Shown: positions 8,074 through 17,205 of the stretch, piece after piece | How positions within the stretch are numbered: the stretch's first letter is position 1 | Layout of the letters: each line of letters begins with the position of its first letter | Assembly (NCBI RefSeq): GCF_034355335.1 | Contig: NZ_CP136422.1 | Coordinates: 263,001-327,000, forward strand | Source: Blautia coccoides | GTDB taxonomy: Bacteria; Bacillota; Clostridia; Lachnospirales; Lachnospiraceae | Direction: 5' to 3' | DNA: 64,000 nucleotides | Translations under genes and position numbers: made by a program | The notes under the pieces: model-generated | The model's database searches: none | Told to the model about the DNA's origin: nothing | What the model saw: only the letters and a program-made list of their open reading frames with translations

Positions 8074-10303
8074 CCATCACATATTCCGCATATTTCTGGG
8101 GTGTCAGTCCCGTGTATTTGCTGAATACCCGGATGAAGGTATTGGAACTGTTGAATCCGGTCATGGCGCTCAGGTCTTTTGTCTTGAGGGTGGGGTCTTT
8201 TTCCAGCAGGGCTTTTGCCTGGTTGATGCGGTAATTGTTCAGGTAGTCCTTAAAGTTGTTGGCACTGAGCTGCTTAAAGAGGATCCCGCAGTATTTGGGC
8301 GAGATATTAAACTGGTCTGCCAGGTCGTTGAGCATGATATTGTCCCGGTAATTTTGGTGTATATAGTCCAACATACGGGAGAGGACAGCTTTATCCTGGG
8401 TTTGGGTGCGGCGGTTCTTTTCCCTGATGATCTCCGAAAGGACTGTTTTGATGCCGGTTATGGTCACGGAGTCTGCCCAGTGGGTGTACCAGTGCTCATA
8501 ATCAATGGGACGGCCGATAAACTCCTCCGGGGTGGTCTTCATCTCCTGGAAGACACGGTTCACGGTGCCTATGAGGGCATAGACAAAGTTCTGCAGAACC
8601 TCCATGGACAGACGCTTATGCACCAGATTCTCACGAATCAGATCATCAAACAGCCCAAGGGCCTGCTCCTGTCCGTCTGTCACTTCCTGGATCAGTCTAT
8701 TCTCCATAGAGAGAGGGTAGGAGTAGGTGGCAGAATCCAGGTCCGCGATCTGTGCGTGTGTGATGATCTTGTCGTGAGGAAGTGTGGGCAGATATTCCGC
8801 TATTTTCAGGGTTTCCTGGTAGCAGCGGTGCAGGTTTTCAAAGCCCTGCTTCACGGAGCTGAGGACGATCTGCTCCTCCCAGTATTTCCCTTCCTCCTCC
8901 GCATCCGGGTAAACGGACATTACCTGGGCAGCCAGGGGTTTGGCACGGTCCAGGCTGTCTGACATGAGGATAAGCGCGCACCGGTACATGGAGAGCTTTA
9001 CGAACACCACATCCTTTCTCTTTACACAGCTTTGGAAAATAAGGTTTTTGTATAATTCAAGCTGGCAGAAGCTGCTGTCATCCGGGGCATGGGAGGCGTC
9101 GGGGGAAAAGCAGATAAGCCCCACGCAGAAACGGCTGCTGTCAGGAAAATAGGGTTTCTCCTTAGGCGCCAGATAACCATTGGGATCTGTGAGCAGATTC
9201 TGATAATACTGCTGTGCAAGTAAGGCGTTTGTGGTCTTCTTGGTTGCCAGCAGGCTATGGTTCAGGCTCTGCATCTTTGCCAGGTTGTCATTCAGGATCT
9301 CAAATTCATCATAGCGCTGTGCCTCCTCCTTGATGTGGGGCTGCAGGACCTGATAAAGGGGCCGGTACAGAAGATTTGCCACATAGTAAAATACAGCGCA
9401 GAGAAGCACAAAAATAATAAGGACGCAGAGCAGATACAGGAAGATATTTGCCGCGTTCAGGCTGTACCGGTCATAGAGGTACGAAATATCCCAGTTCATG
9501 GACAAAAGGCGGGTATTTGCCACATAGTAACCTGACTTTTTAACCACATCCCTGTTTCGGTCCATTTCTTTCTGCAGAGATTTAAACAGGGAAACATCCG
9601 CCTCATCCAGGGAACTGGGGATGAAAAGCCCGTCTGTGTTGGATATCCAGTAATTTTTGGGTGTGGCGGTGCCAACAAGAGAGCTTATGGGGATATCTGC
9701 CATGTAAATGCATGTGCGGGGCTGTTTATATCCTTTGATCAAATAATAGAGGGAGTCCAGTGCCCCCTTCTCATCATAGTGGGGAATCACGTAGGGGAAC
9801 ATCTTTTTATCAAAATAGTCCTGTATATCGGTCATGTCTTTCTCAGCCAAGTCCTTTTTCTCCAGGAATTCGGACATGGAGAAAGAACCCTCCGGGGACA
9901 GGACGGCGGAGTGTGTACGGTCATCAAAATCAATCTGTCCGTTGTTGAGGATCAGATACACCTGAAATCGGGTGTCCACAGCGCCGGCATATTTCAGCAG
10001 TGCTTTCTGTGCCTGGGAGGACAGGAGATAAAAGTCCTGTGTGCCCTCTGAGACAGACCATTCTTTTATGAGGGAGTCGTTCACGATGTCTGTCATGGTG
10101 TTGGAAATCTCCTTCAGGGAGGCTGCACTTTTCTCCTCCAGAATGGTCCTGGATAAAGTGATGGAGCTGATGTAACTCTCCTCCCAATGCTGCGACAGGA
10201 AAATTCCGGAGACAGATGCAAGGACCAGGGTTACCACGGCGGCTAAGAGCATGAATACAAATTTTAATTTTTGGTGGTATATACCGGAAGGCTGTTTCAG
10301 CAT
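8063..10303 (-). CDS. Membrane-anchored AraC-family regulator
   Basis: This is a 746-residue regulator with two membrane helices (about 13-36 and 286-310) flanking a roughly 250-residue extracellular sensor. A linker and a C-terminal AraC helix-turn-helix pair (LNDLADQFNISPKYCGILF, FNSSNTFIRVFSKYTGLTPQKYAEY) follow. This architecture is known from regulators of LplB/YtcP/LipO-type importers and polysaccharide-lyase loci. I chose the ATG at 10303 because an AAAGGAGGT site lies just upstream; the frame stays open further but no such site exists there. It is divergent from the importer genes and most likely senses an oligosaccharide outside the cell. Confidence 0.9.
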   Translation of the reverse strand: MLKQPSGIYHQKLKFVFMLLAAVVTLVLASVSGIFLSQHWEESYISSITLSRTILEEKSAASLKEISNTMTDIVNDSLIKEWSVSEGTQDFYLLSSQAQKALLKYAGAVDTRFQVYLILNNGQIDFDDRTHSAVLSPEGSFSMSEFLEKKDLAEKDMTDIQDYFDKKMFPYVIPHYDEKGALDSLYYLIKGYKQPRTCIYMADIPISSLVGTATPKNYWISNTDGLFIPSSLDEADVSLFKSLQKEMDRNRDVVKKSGYYVANTRLLSMNWDISYLYDRYSLNAANIFLYLLCVLIIFVLLCAVFYYVANLLYRPLYQVLQPHIKEEAQRYDEFEILNDNLAKMQSLNHSLLATKKTTNALLAQQYYQNLLTDPNGYLAPKEKPYFPDSSRFCVGLICFSPDASHAPDDSSFCQLELYKNLIFQSCVKRKDVVFVKLSMYRCALILMSDSLDRAKPLAAQVMSVYPDAEEEGKYWEEQIVLSSVKQGFENLHRCYQETLKIAEYLPTLPHDKIITHAQIADLDSATYSYPLSMENRLIQEVTDGQEQALGLFDDLIRENLVHKRLSMEVLQNFVYALIGTVNRVFQEMKTTPEEFIGRPIDYEHWYTHWADSVTITGIKTVLSEIIREKNRRTQTQDKAVLSRMLDYIHQNYRDNIMLNDLADQFNISPKYCGILFKQLSANNFKDYLNNYRINQAKALLEKDPTLKTKDLSAMTGFNSSNTFIRVFSKYTGLTPQKYAEYVMEKK

Positions 10304-10382
10304 TTGCGGGACCTCCTTTTCATGGGGATTGTTGTGGATCATGTATGCCTCAGGCAAAGAAGCTGTGCCTCTCAAGGTATAG

Positions 10383-10411
10383 ATTATAATTGCATTTTGG
10401 TGATTATTCAA
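10383..10411 (-). promoter_or_regulatory. Promoter of the membrane AraC gene
   Basis: On the minus strand TTGAAT (10411-10406) and a perfect TATAAT (10388-10383) have a 17-base spacer. They lie about 80 bases before the chosen ATG at 10303, which supports that start over longer ones. Confidence 0.7.
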
Positions 10412-10607
10412 GTGAAAGCGCCTGATTTTATGAGGGTTCGGATAAAATGGTGATGTTTTGAAAAATGGTGATATGGCAAAAACGGAGGGATGATTGAAAA
10501 ACAGGGATTGGAAGAAAACTGTGTATTCCAAAAAACAGGCGTAAAAGAGGCCGGAAAATTTGATGATTTACTTTTAAAAGATTATCCGTTAAGGTTGGTC
10601 TATCGAC

Positions 10608-10621
10608 TCGAAGCGCTTCGA
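10608..10621. promoter_or_regulatory. 14-bp perfect palindrome, candidate operator
   Basis: TCGAAGCGCTTCGA is perfectly palindromic with the central CG typical of LacI/CcpA-type operators (AAGCGCTT core). It lies about 30 bases before the importer start, where a bound repressor would block transcription or elongation. The bound protein is not known. Confidence 0.45.
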
Positions 10622-10649
10622 TATGGAAGAAAGGAGAGAGAAGAGGACA

Positions 10650-11594
10650 TTGGCAAAACAACAAATAAAAACACAGAAGAAAAGAAATTTTTCTGATGTC
10701 ATAAAGAAAATGGTTTCCGGCAAAGAATTATATCTTTTGCTGCTTCCCGGCATTATCTGGTATCTTCTGTTTGCATACCGGCCTATGACGGAGCTGAAGA
10801 TTGCATTTTATGATTACAATGTATTCCAGGGAATCAAGGGGAGTACCTTTGTGGGACTGCAGAACTTCATTGAATTTTTTAGGGGGAAGGACTTTCCAAG
10901 GGTACTGAAAAATACTCTCATGATTTCCTTCTGGCAGTTACTGATCTGCTTTCCGCTGCCCATCGCGCTGGCTGTCTGCGTGACGGAGATGAGAAACAAA
11001 TTTATAAGCAGGATGACCCAGATGTCCACCCTGCTGACACACTTTATATCTGTGGTGGTAGTCTGTGGTATAGTGATCAACTTCCTGTCGCCCAGTACGG
11101 GTGTCATCAATCTGGTGCTGCAGAAAATCGGGGTGGATCCGGTTTACTTTATGACAAAGCCGGAATACTTTAAAGGGATATACACATTGATGACCCTGTG
11201 GCAGAATGCGGGATTCGATGCGCTTGTGTACATAGCGGCCATCATGGGGATTGACCCGCAGCTTTATGAGGCGGCCACTGTGGACGGGGCCGGGAAAATG
11301 AAGAAAATCACCCATGTGACCATTCCGGCCATTGTACCCACCATAGTGACCATGCTGATCCTGAAGCTGGGAGGCATCATCAAGGTGGGATATGAGGCAA
11401 TCCTGCTTCTGTACCAGCCGGCAACTTATTCGGCAGCGGATGTTATCTCTACCTATTCTTACCGCCTGGCATTTGAAAACGGAAACTACGGGCTGTCTGT
11501 AGCCGCAGGGCTGTTTGAATCTGTGGTGGCATTCGTCATGGTCATTCTTGCAAACCGATTCAGCAAGAAGATTTCCGACAACGCATTATGGTAA
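10650..11594 (+). CDS. Sugar ABC permease, LplB-like
   Basis: This permease of about 314 residues has six membrane segments and the conserved EAA loop (YEAATVDGAGKMKKITHVTIP). It resembles LplB-type permeases that import oligosaccharides such as those carrying uronic acids. I prefer the TTG at 10650 because purine-rich AAGGAGAG and AGAGG sites lie just before it; an ATG at 10623 has none. It forms a pair with the permease at 11607 and uses the binding protein at 12530. No ATPase gene is in the cluster, so a shared MsmK-type ATPase elsewhere is likely. Confidence 0.9.
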   Translation: MAKQQIKTQKKRNFSDVIKKMVSGKELYLLLLPGIIWYLLFAYRPMTELKIAFYDYNVFQGIKGSTFVGLQNFIEFFRGKDFPRVLKNTLMISFWQLLICFPLPIALAVCVTEMRNKFISRMTQMSTLLTHFISVVVVCGIVINFLSPSTGVINLVLQKIGVDPVYFMTKPEYFKGIYTLMTLWQNAGFDALVYIAAIMGIDPQLYEAATVDGAGKMKKITHVTIPAIVPTIVTMLILKLGGIIKVGYEAILLLYQPATYSAADVISTYSYRLAFENGNYGLSVAAGLFESVVAFVMVILANRFSKKISDNALW

Positions 11595-11606
11595 GGGGGA
11601 AGTAAG

Positions 11607-12506
11607 ATGGCAGGAAATAAAATAAAACAGGGGCAGGTTATCGGGCTGGGAGAGAAGATATTCAACGCTGTGATGGTCATTCTCGGTGTTCTGATCACCT
11701 TTATTGCCCTTTATCCCATATATTATGTACTCATTTCTTCTTTCAGCAACCCCTTTTTTGTAGAAAACGGGAATGTGCTGCTGAAGATCAAGGAGTTCAC
11801 CACAGCCAGCTATGAGGCAGTATTTAAGAGGGACGGGCTGTGGACCTCCTACGGAAATGCGGTCTTTTACACCGTCTTCGGACTGATGGCAAATATGTTC
11901 TTTACCACCACCATGGCGTACGCTCTGTCCAGAAAGTATCTGATCGGAAGAAAGATACTGACCTTGTTCACGGTTTTTACCATGTGGTTCAGTGCAGGGA
12001 TCATTCCTACTTATATGAACTTCAGCAATCTGGGACTGCTGAATACCAGGACAGCCATTATCTTCGGATTTGCCATTGAGACCTATAACCTGATCATCAT
12101 GAAGAGCTTTTTTGAGCAGGTCCCGGAGGCTTTGGAGGAGGCGGCATTTATTGACGGCGCGGGGCATTTCAGGGTATTCTGGAACATATATCTGCCGCTG
12201 TCAAAACCGGCACTTGCCACCGTGGGATTATTTTACGGAATCAGCAGATGGAACGGATACTTCTGGGCTATGCAGCTTTTAAAAGATGACAGCAAGATAC
12301 CTCTGCAGGTATTCCTAAAAAAACTGATCGTGGAGCGGGTATCCAATCCGTCTGACGCTGCGATCGTGACAAAAGCATCCCTGACGTCACCAACGACTCA
12401 GGTATATGCATTGATCATACTGGCGATTGTGCCCATGATCATAGTATTCCCTTTCATTCAAAAATATTTTAAATCAGGCCTCACCGTGGGCGGTGTCAAA
12501 GGCTGA
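11607..12506 (+). CDS. Sugar ABC permease, YtcP-like
   Basis: This 299-residue permease has six membrane segments and the EAA motif (LEEAAFIDGAGHFRVFWNIYLPLSKP). Its closing residues KSGLTVGGVKG are characteristic of YtcP/CUT1-type subunits. It follows the LplB-like gene by 12 bases with a GGGGGAAG site. It is the second half of the importer heterodimer. Confidence 0.9.
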   Translation: MAGNKIKQGQVIGLGEKIFNAVMVILGVLITFIALYPIYYVLISSFSNPFFVENGNVLLKIKEFTTASYEAVFKRDGLWTSYGNAVFYTVFGLMANMFFTTTMAYALSRKYLIGRKILTLFTVFTMWFSAGIIPTYMNFSNLGLLNTRTAIIFGFAIETYNLIIMKSFFEQVPEALEEAAFIDGAGHFRVFWNIYLPLSKPALATVGLFYGISRWNGYFWAMQLLKDDSKIPLQVFLKKLIVERVSNPSDAAIVTKASLTSPTTQVYALIILAIVPMIIVFPFIQKYFKSGLTVGGVKG

Positions 12507-12529
12507 TCATAAACGGAGGATTATAAGAT

Positions 12530-14092
12530 ATGAAAAGAAAACAAATAACAGCATTATTACTGACAGCAGTTCTGGGCGTATCCCTGGCATTTGGGACAAC
12601 AGGATGCGGAAAAGAGGAGACCGGGAAGGCGGCCGCTTCAAAAGAGGATGGAAGTAAAGAATTCTCAGCCTTCATGTTCCTCTCCGGTACACCTTTTAAT
12701 TCAGACTGGGAAGTGTGGAAAGAGGTGGAGAAAAAGACAGGCGTGAAGTTAAAGGGCGTGGTTGCCTCCTCCAACTCTGACTATGCCACAGCGTTCCAGA
12801 ATATGGTGGCCTCCGGGCAGCTGGCAGATATCATCGCGTGTGACCTGACAACAGATATTGAGAAACTGGGCAAAGACGGCGGTGTGATTCCCTTGAACGA
12901 CCTGATCGAGGAACATGCGCCGAATATCAAAAAAGCGCTGGATAATGACCCGAATCTGAAATACCAGGCAACTGCAGAGGACGGCAATATCTACAATATC
13001 CCTCTGGGAAAAGAGCTGAAGTCCTCTCAGTTCTACTGGATCCGTCAGGACTGGCTGGATAAGCTGGGGCTGGAGGTTCCTGCAACAGTGGACGAACTCC
13101 ATGATGTACTTACCGCATTCAGGAATGAGGATCCCAACGGCAATGGACAGGCAGATGAGATCCCTCTGTTTGACCGTTCCGCTACCGCTGAGACAGAGAT
13201 GGGGGAGTACCTGGCCTTGTGGGATTCCAATGCCTCCTTCTATCCCCGTGACGGCAAGATCACTTACGAACCTCTGACAGACAATTATAAAACAGCAGTG
13301 AAGAACCTGGCCCAGTGGTATAAAGAGGGCCTCATAGATCCGGAGATCTTTACGAGAGGTATGTCAGCAAGGGATACACTGCTCAGCAACAATACAGGGG
13401 GCTTCACCCATGACTGGGTCAGCACAGGCAATTATAATGATTCTCTGGGCGCGGATATCCCGGGATTCAATATGGTGGCCATCGCACCTTTAAAGGACCA
13501 GAACGGAAATGTGAAGGAACGTGACTACCGCTATGCAGAGTGCGGATGGGGCATCTCCTCCCAGTGCAAGGACCCGGAGGGAGCCATCAAATTCATGGAT
13601 TTTATGTTCACGGAAGAAGGCTCAGACCTGATGAACTGGGGAATCGAGGGCAAGACCTACACGGTAAACGAGAACGGGGAGAAGGCCTTTACAGAGGAAG
13701 TATTTAACTCCGGGCTGGCACCGGTAGAGTATCTGCGTTCCCTGGGTTCCCAGTACCGTGCGGGATATATCCAGGCGGCAGACTATGAGTATGCTACGAT
13801 GAATGACGCAGGAAAGGCAGCAAATGAACTGTACGATGCACATGATGAGTGGTTCAGCGCACCGAAACTGCCGGAACTGAAGCTGAGCACAGACGGTATG
13901 GATGAATATAAGAGCATCATGTCCGGGATCCAGCCCATTGTATATGAGAAGCTTCAGAGCTGGATCTTAGGTTCCAGTAATATAGATGATGAATATGATG
14001 CGTTTATTCAGGAACTGAAGGATAGGGATATTGAAAAAGCAATTGAGATCCAGCAGAAAGCATATGACAATTATGTGAAAGTAACAAAATAG
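12530..14092 (+). CDS. Extracellular sugar-binding lipoprotein, LipO-like
   Basis: This 520-residue binding protein has a lipoprotein signal peptide (GTTGC lipobox near residue 25) and the fold features of large family-1 solute-binding proteins: DPNGNGQADEIPL, a calcium-loop-like stretch, and a C-terminal WILG segment. It is encoded last in the importer operon instead of first, the usual order for LplB-YtcP-LipO sets. It captures oligosaccharide at the outer face of the membrane. Confidence 0.9.
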   Translation: MKRKQITALLLTAVLGVSLAFGTTGCGKEETGKAAASKEDGSKEFSAFMFLSGTPFNSDWEVWKEVEKKTGVKLKGVVASSNSDYATAFQNMVASGQLADIIACDLTTDIEKLGKDGGVIPLNDLIEEHAPNIKKALDNDPNLKYQATAEDGNIYNIPLGKELKSSQFYWIRQDWLDKLGLEVPATVDELHDVLTAFRNEDPNGNGQADEIPLFDRSATAETEMGEYLALWDSNASFYPRDGKITYEPLTDNYKTAVKNLAQWYKEGLIDPEIFTRGMSARDTLLSNNTGGFTHDWVSTGNYNDSLGADIPGFNMVAIAPLKDQNGNVKERDYRYAECGWGISSQCKDPEGAIKFMDFMFTEEGSDLMNWGIEGKTYTVNENGEKAFTEEVFNSGLAPVEYLRSLGSQYRAGYIQAADYEYATMNDAGKAANELYDAHDEWFSAPKLPELKLSTDGMDEYKSIMSGIQPIVYEKLQSWILGSSNIDDEYDAFIQELKDRDIEKAIEIQQKAYDNYVKVTK

Positions 14093-14134
14093 AAAACTGC
14101 AAAGGCAGTGGATACAAATGAATAGATGAGGATG

Positions 14135-14229
14135 CTGCCGCAGAATAGTTCATTTTGGTGGGATGCGGTCTCCGGCTGTGCAACCGGAACCGTGCCCTGC
14201 AGAGGTGAACGGTTCTGCGGCAGTTTTAT
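14135..14229 (+). terminator. Large branched terminator-like structure
   Basis: CTGCCGCAGAA (14135-14145) pairs exactly with TTCTGCGGCAG (14213-14223), followed by TTTTAT. Inside, GTTCA (14148-14152) pairs with TGAAC (14206-14210), and a further arm forms from TCCGG and CCGGA. It lies between the binding-protein and GH88 genes and may partly end transcription. Confidence 0.6.
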
Positions 14230-14254
14230 GAAGGGATGACCAGAAGGAGGATAT

Positions 14255-15400
14255 ATGAGGCAGGAAAAATTACAGAATGCAGCCATGAGGGCAGTGGATA
14301 TATTGAAAGAGAATCTGAAGGAGTATACATACAAATTTCCCGGTTCAAACAGTGAGAAACTTTTTTATCCGATCACAGAGAATGTAGAATGGACCACAGG
14401 TTTCTGCACAGGGACTTACTGGCTCGCCTATGAACTGACAGGGGATGAGAGCTTTAGGAGGTCAGCGGAGATACAGGTCAATAGTTTTTATGACAGGATA
14501 AAAATGAAGACAGATGTGGAACACCATGACATGGGATTTTTGTACACCCCTTCCTGTGTGGCAGCCTATCAGCTTACGGGAAATGAGAGGGCAAAGGAGG
14601 CAGCGATCCTGGCCGCAGACCAGCTCATCAGCCGTTTTCAGGAGAAAGGGGAGTTTATCCAGGCTTGGGGAGAACTGGGTGCTGAGGATAACTACCGTCT
14701 GATCATAGATTGTCTGCTCAATCTGCCTTTATTGTACTGGGCTTCGGAGGTGACGGGGAAAGAGACGTACAGAGATATTGCCATCCGGCATACAAGGACC
14801 AGCATCAGGAATCTTGTGAGACCGGATTATTCTACTTACCACACCTTTTTCTTTTGTCCTGAGACCGGGGAGCCTGTGCGCGGTGTCACCGCACAGGGAT
14901 ACAGGGACGATTCCGCCTGGGCCAGGGGACAGGCATGGGGAATATATGGTACAGCGCTGGCTTACCGGTATACCGGGGAAGAGGTGTGCAGGGAATTATT
15001 TAGGAAGGTGACAGATTTCTATCTTGAACATCTGCCCGATGATATGGTTCCCTATTGGGACCTGAGCTTTTGGCAGGGCAGCAGTGAGCCGAGAGATTCC
15101 TCCGCCGCCGCCGCTGCAGCCTGCGGGATAATGGAAATGTGTGAAAATGGGGGACTGAAGGGGGAAGAAAAGTCCTTCTATGGAAATAAGGCAGAGGAGA
15201 TGCTGGAGAGCCTGATCGGCAATTACGCAGTCCTGTCGGTCAAGGATGCAAACGGGCTGATCCTCCACGGTGTTTACGCAAAGAGCAGCCCCTTCAACAG
15301 CGTGGCGGACCGGGGTGTTGATGAATGCAATCTGTGGGGGGACTATTTTTATCTGGAGGCATTGACCAGGAAGATAAAACAGTGGAAGACATACTGGTAG
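14255..15400 (+). CDS. Unsaturated glucuronyl hydrolase, GH88
   Basis: This 381-residue alpha/alpha-barrel enzyme cleaves the unsaturated uronic acid left at the non-reducing end by polysaccharide lyases, using vinyl-ether hydration. Asp92 (HHDMGF) and Asp152 (IIDCLLNLPLL) match the two catalytic aspartates known for the family (Asp88 and Asp149 in the Bacillus GL1 enzyme). The motif DDSAWARGQAWGIYG is also typical. No signal peptide is seen, so it acts on imported material. It sits just after the LplB/YtcP/LipO importer, which probably feeds it unsaturated oligosaccharides. Confidence 0.93.
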   Translation: MRQEKLQNAAMRAVDILKENLKEYTYKFPGSNSEKLFYPITENVEWTTGFCTGTYWLAYELTGDESFRRSAEIQVNSFYDRIKMKTDVEHHDMGFLYTPSCVAAYQLTGNERAKEAAILAADQLISRFQEKGEFIQAWGELGAEDNYRLIIDCLLNLPLLYWASEVTGKETYRDIAIRHTRTSIRNLVRPDYSTYHTFFFCPETGEPVRGVTAQGYRDDSAWARGQAWGIYGTALAYRYTGEEVCRELFRKVTDFYLEHLPDDMVPYWDLSFWQGSSEPRDSSAAAAAACGIMEMCENGGLKGEEKSFYGNKAEEMLESLIGNYAVLSVKDANGLILHGVYAKSSPFNSVADRGVDECNLWGDYFYLEALTRKIKQWKTYW

Positions 15401-15486
15401 GATGAAGATAAGGTTTTGACAGGGAAGTGAAAATCATCCGGTGTCAAGAGGGCAAGAATGATCAAAATTGTGGGATTGCTTTGTGC

Positions 15487-15510
15487 TATAATTGTTTTTA
15501 CCGGGAGGTG
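15487..15510 (+). promoter_or_regulatory. -10 box and ribosome site that set the AraC start
   Basis: A perfect TATAAT (15487-15492) lies downstream of the first in-frame GTG (15427), and GGGAGGTG (15503-15510) lies 6 bases before the TTG at 15517. Together they make 15517 the real start. No good -35 box is seen. Confidence 0.6.
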
Positions 15511-15516
15511 AAGCGG

Positions 15517-16395
15517 TTGACACATAAGAAGGAAATCCAGGATGCGTTAAACTATATCGAAAAGAATTTGTGCGAAGAACTTTCTCTGGACGAGATTGCA
15601 GCTGCAGCGGGTTTTTCTAAGTTTTATTTTCACAGGGTCTTTCAAAGCGAAACAGGAATGCCTGTTTATGATTACATCAGAAAGCGCAGATTGGCAGGTG
15701 CAGCGGTCCTTCTGCGAACTACGGGGATTTCTATCCTTGATATTGCAGTGGCTTTCTGTTTTGAATCCCAGGAAGCTTTCACGAGAGCCTTTAAGCGTGT
15801 CTATCATCTTCCGCCGGGCAGATATCGGTCAGCAATTAAGGATTTAGTCATGGAAGGAGGTAATATGGGGAATAGCACAGAAATCAAAAATTGGATCGTA
15901 ACAGGCACGGCCCTGGATAAATACCGGATGGGCATGGATGACAAGGTTTACAATACGGGAACCAGATCGGCCACAATAAAGTCCACTGCCCGGGAATGGG
16001 AAGCGAGCGAATTTGGCACGATCATGCAGCAGTTCAGCGCATCTGAGTTTTTAGGAAAAAGAGTGCGTTTTTCCGGGTTTGTAAAAACACAGGATGTTAC
16101 AGGGTGGTGCGGATTATGGATGCGGATCGACACAGCTTTCAGTGAGACACTGAAACTGGATAATATGCAGGACCGTCCGATCACCGGAACAACCCGATGG
16201 AACCACTATTCCTGTGTGCTGGATGTGCCTGAGAACGCGGCGATCCTTAACATTGGAATATTATTGTACGGTGAGGGGCAGGTGTGGCTGGATAACGCCA
16301 GTTTTGAGGAAGTGGACCACAATACACCAACTACCGATTTTAATGTGGATGCAGTATTTCCGGATCATCCCAAGAACTTATCCTTTGAAGAGTAG
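15517..16395 (+). CDS. AraC DNA-binding domain fused to a beta-sandwich-like domain
   Basis: The protein is about 292 residues from the TTG start. Residues 1-105 are a complete AraC helix-turn-helix pair (LDEIAAAAGFSKFYFHRVF, FCFESQEAFTRAF, LPPGRYR). The remaining 170 residues have alternating strand patterns with many aromatics (WCGLWMRID, RWNHYSCVLDVP, GQVWLDNASFEEVD), which resemble a carbohydrate-binding jelly roll. I infer a ligand-sensing role. The domain order, with DNA binding first, is reversed relative to most AraC proteins. It may control the neighbouring GH88 locus or the exporter module downstream. Confidence 0.85.
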   Translation: MTHKKEIQDALNYIEKNLCEELSLDEIAAAAGFSKFYFHRVFQSETGMPVYDYIRKRRLAGAAVLLRTTGISILDIAVAFCFESQEAFTRAFKRVYHLPPGRYRSAIKDLVMEGGNMGNSTEIKNWIVTGTALDKYRMGMDDKVYNTGTRSATIKSTAREWEASEFGTIMQQFSASEFLGKRVRFSGFVKTQDVTGWCGLWMRIDTAFSETLKLDNMQDRPITGTTRWNHYSCVLDVPENAAILNIGILLYGEGQVWLDNASFEEVDHNTPTTDFNVDAVFPDHPKNLSFEE

Positions 16396-16441
16396 CGGAG
16401 CGTTTAAGCGGTTGATATATTTTCTTTTCTGCGGTTCAGGG

Positions 16442-16490
16442 ATAGGATTTAGGAAAATATAATGATATACTATATTTCATAAAATCCTAT
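16442..16490. promoter_or_regulatory. Inverted repeat around the second two-component promoter
   Basis: ATAGGATTT (16442-16450) and AAATCCTAT (16482-16490) are exact inverted copies around an AT-rich stretch with -10-like boxes (TATAAT 16458, TATACT 16466). It lies just upstream of the response regulator, so autoregulation is likely. Confidence 0.4.
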
Positions 16491-16509
16491 ATAGAAAGCG
16501 CAGCAAACA

Positions 16510-17205
16510 ATGAATAGAATATTACTCATAGAAGATGACAAAGATTTAAATACAGGGCTTACATACGACCTGGAATCAGAAAACTACAAAGTGTTTTCCG
16601 CCCTGACACTTGGGGATGGAATGTCCATACTCAGTGAAAACGAAGTGGATCTGATCCTGCTGGACGGAAATCTGCCGGATGGTGATGGGTTTGACTTTTG
16701 CAGGTCAGTAAAGTCAGAGAGCGACATCCCCGTCATTTTCCTTACAGCCAGAGACATGGAGCGGGATGAAATGCAGGGATTTGACTGTGGTGCGGACGAC
16801 TATATCACAAAGCCCTTTAAAATGCCCATATTACACAGAAGGATCAAGGCCGCCCTGCGGAAGGCCTCAGCAGACGGGGGAGAGCGCATCCAATATGATG
16901 ACGGGCATTTAAAGATTGACTTTGATACCATGACGGCATCCCTGGGCGGGGAGCCCTTGGCTATGACGCCCACAGAGTTTAAAATCCTGCGTCTTCTCAT
17001 TGCCAATGCAGAGAGGGTAATGACAAAGACCCTTCTTTTGGAAAAAGTATGGGACAGTACCGGGAACTTTGTGGATGAACATGCCGTGGCTGTGAATATC
17101 AACAGACTCCGCAAGAAGATTGAATCTGGAGAACACCCATATATTAAGACCCTGTACGGTATGGGATATCAGTGGATGGGGAAGAAAACAGAATGGAAAA
17201 ATTAA
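16510..17205 (+). CDS. OmpR/PhoB-type response regulator
   Basis: This 231-residue regulator has the receiver acidic pair EDD (8-10), phospho-acceptor Asp52 in LILLDGNLPDG, a TKPF switch lysine and a C-terminal winged helix ending in TLYGMGYQWMGKK. It overlaps the kinase gene by 13 bases. It heads a response regulator-kinase-ATPase-permease set, the standard layout of Bce/Vra-type antimicrobial peptide resistance modules. Confidence 0.92.
   Translation: MNRILLIEDDKDLNTGLTYDLESENYKVFSALTLGDGMSILSENEVDLILLDGNLPDGDGFDFCRSVKSESDIPVIFLTARDMERDEMQGFDCGADDYITKPFKMPILHRRIKAALRKASADGGERIQYDDGHLKIDFDTMTASLGGEPLAMTPTEFKILRLLIANAERVMTKTLLLEKVWDSTGNFVDEHAVAVNINRLRKKIESGEHPYIKTLYGMGYQWMGKKTEWKN

Larger units (their letters stand above)
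10304..10649. other. Divergent regulatory region
   Basis: No gene is seen in these 346 bases between the AraC gene and the lplB-like gene. They hold the AraC promoter (10383-10411) and the palindrome at 10608-10621. No clear consensus promoter for the rightward operon was found; a weak TTGATG at 10560 with a poor -10 is the best candidate. Confidence 0.6.

Noticed and set aside
10304..10531. N-terminal extension of the membrane AraC protein
   Set aside because: The added residues include no signal or domain, and both the AAAGGAGGT site and the promoter at 10383-10411 favour the start at 10303.
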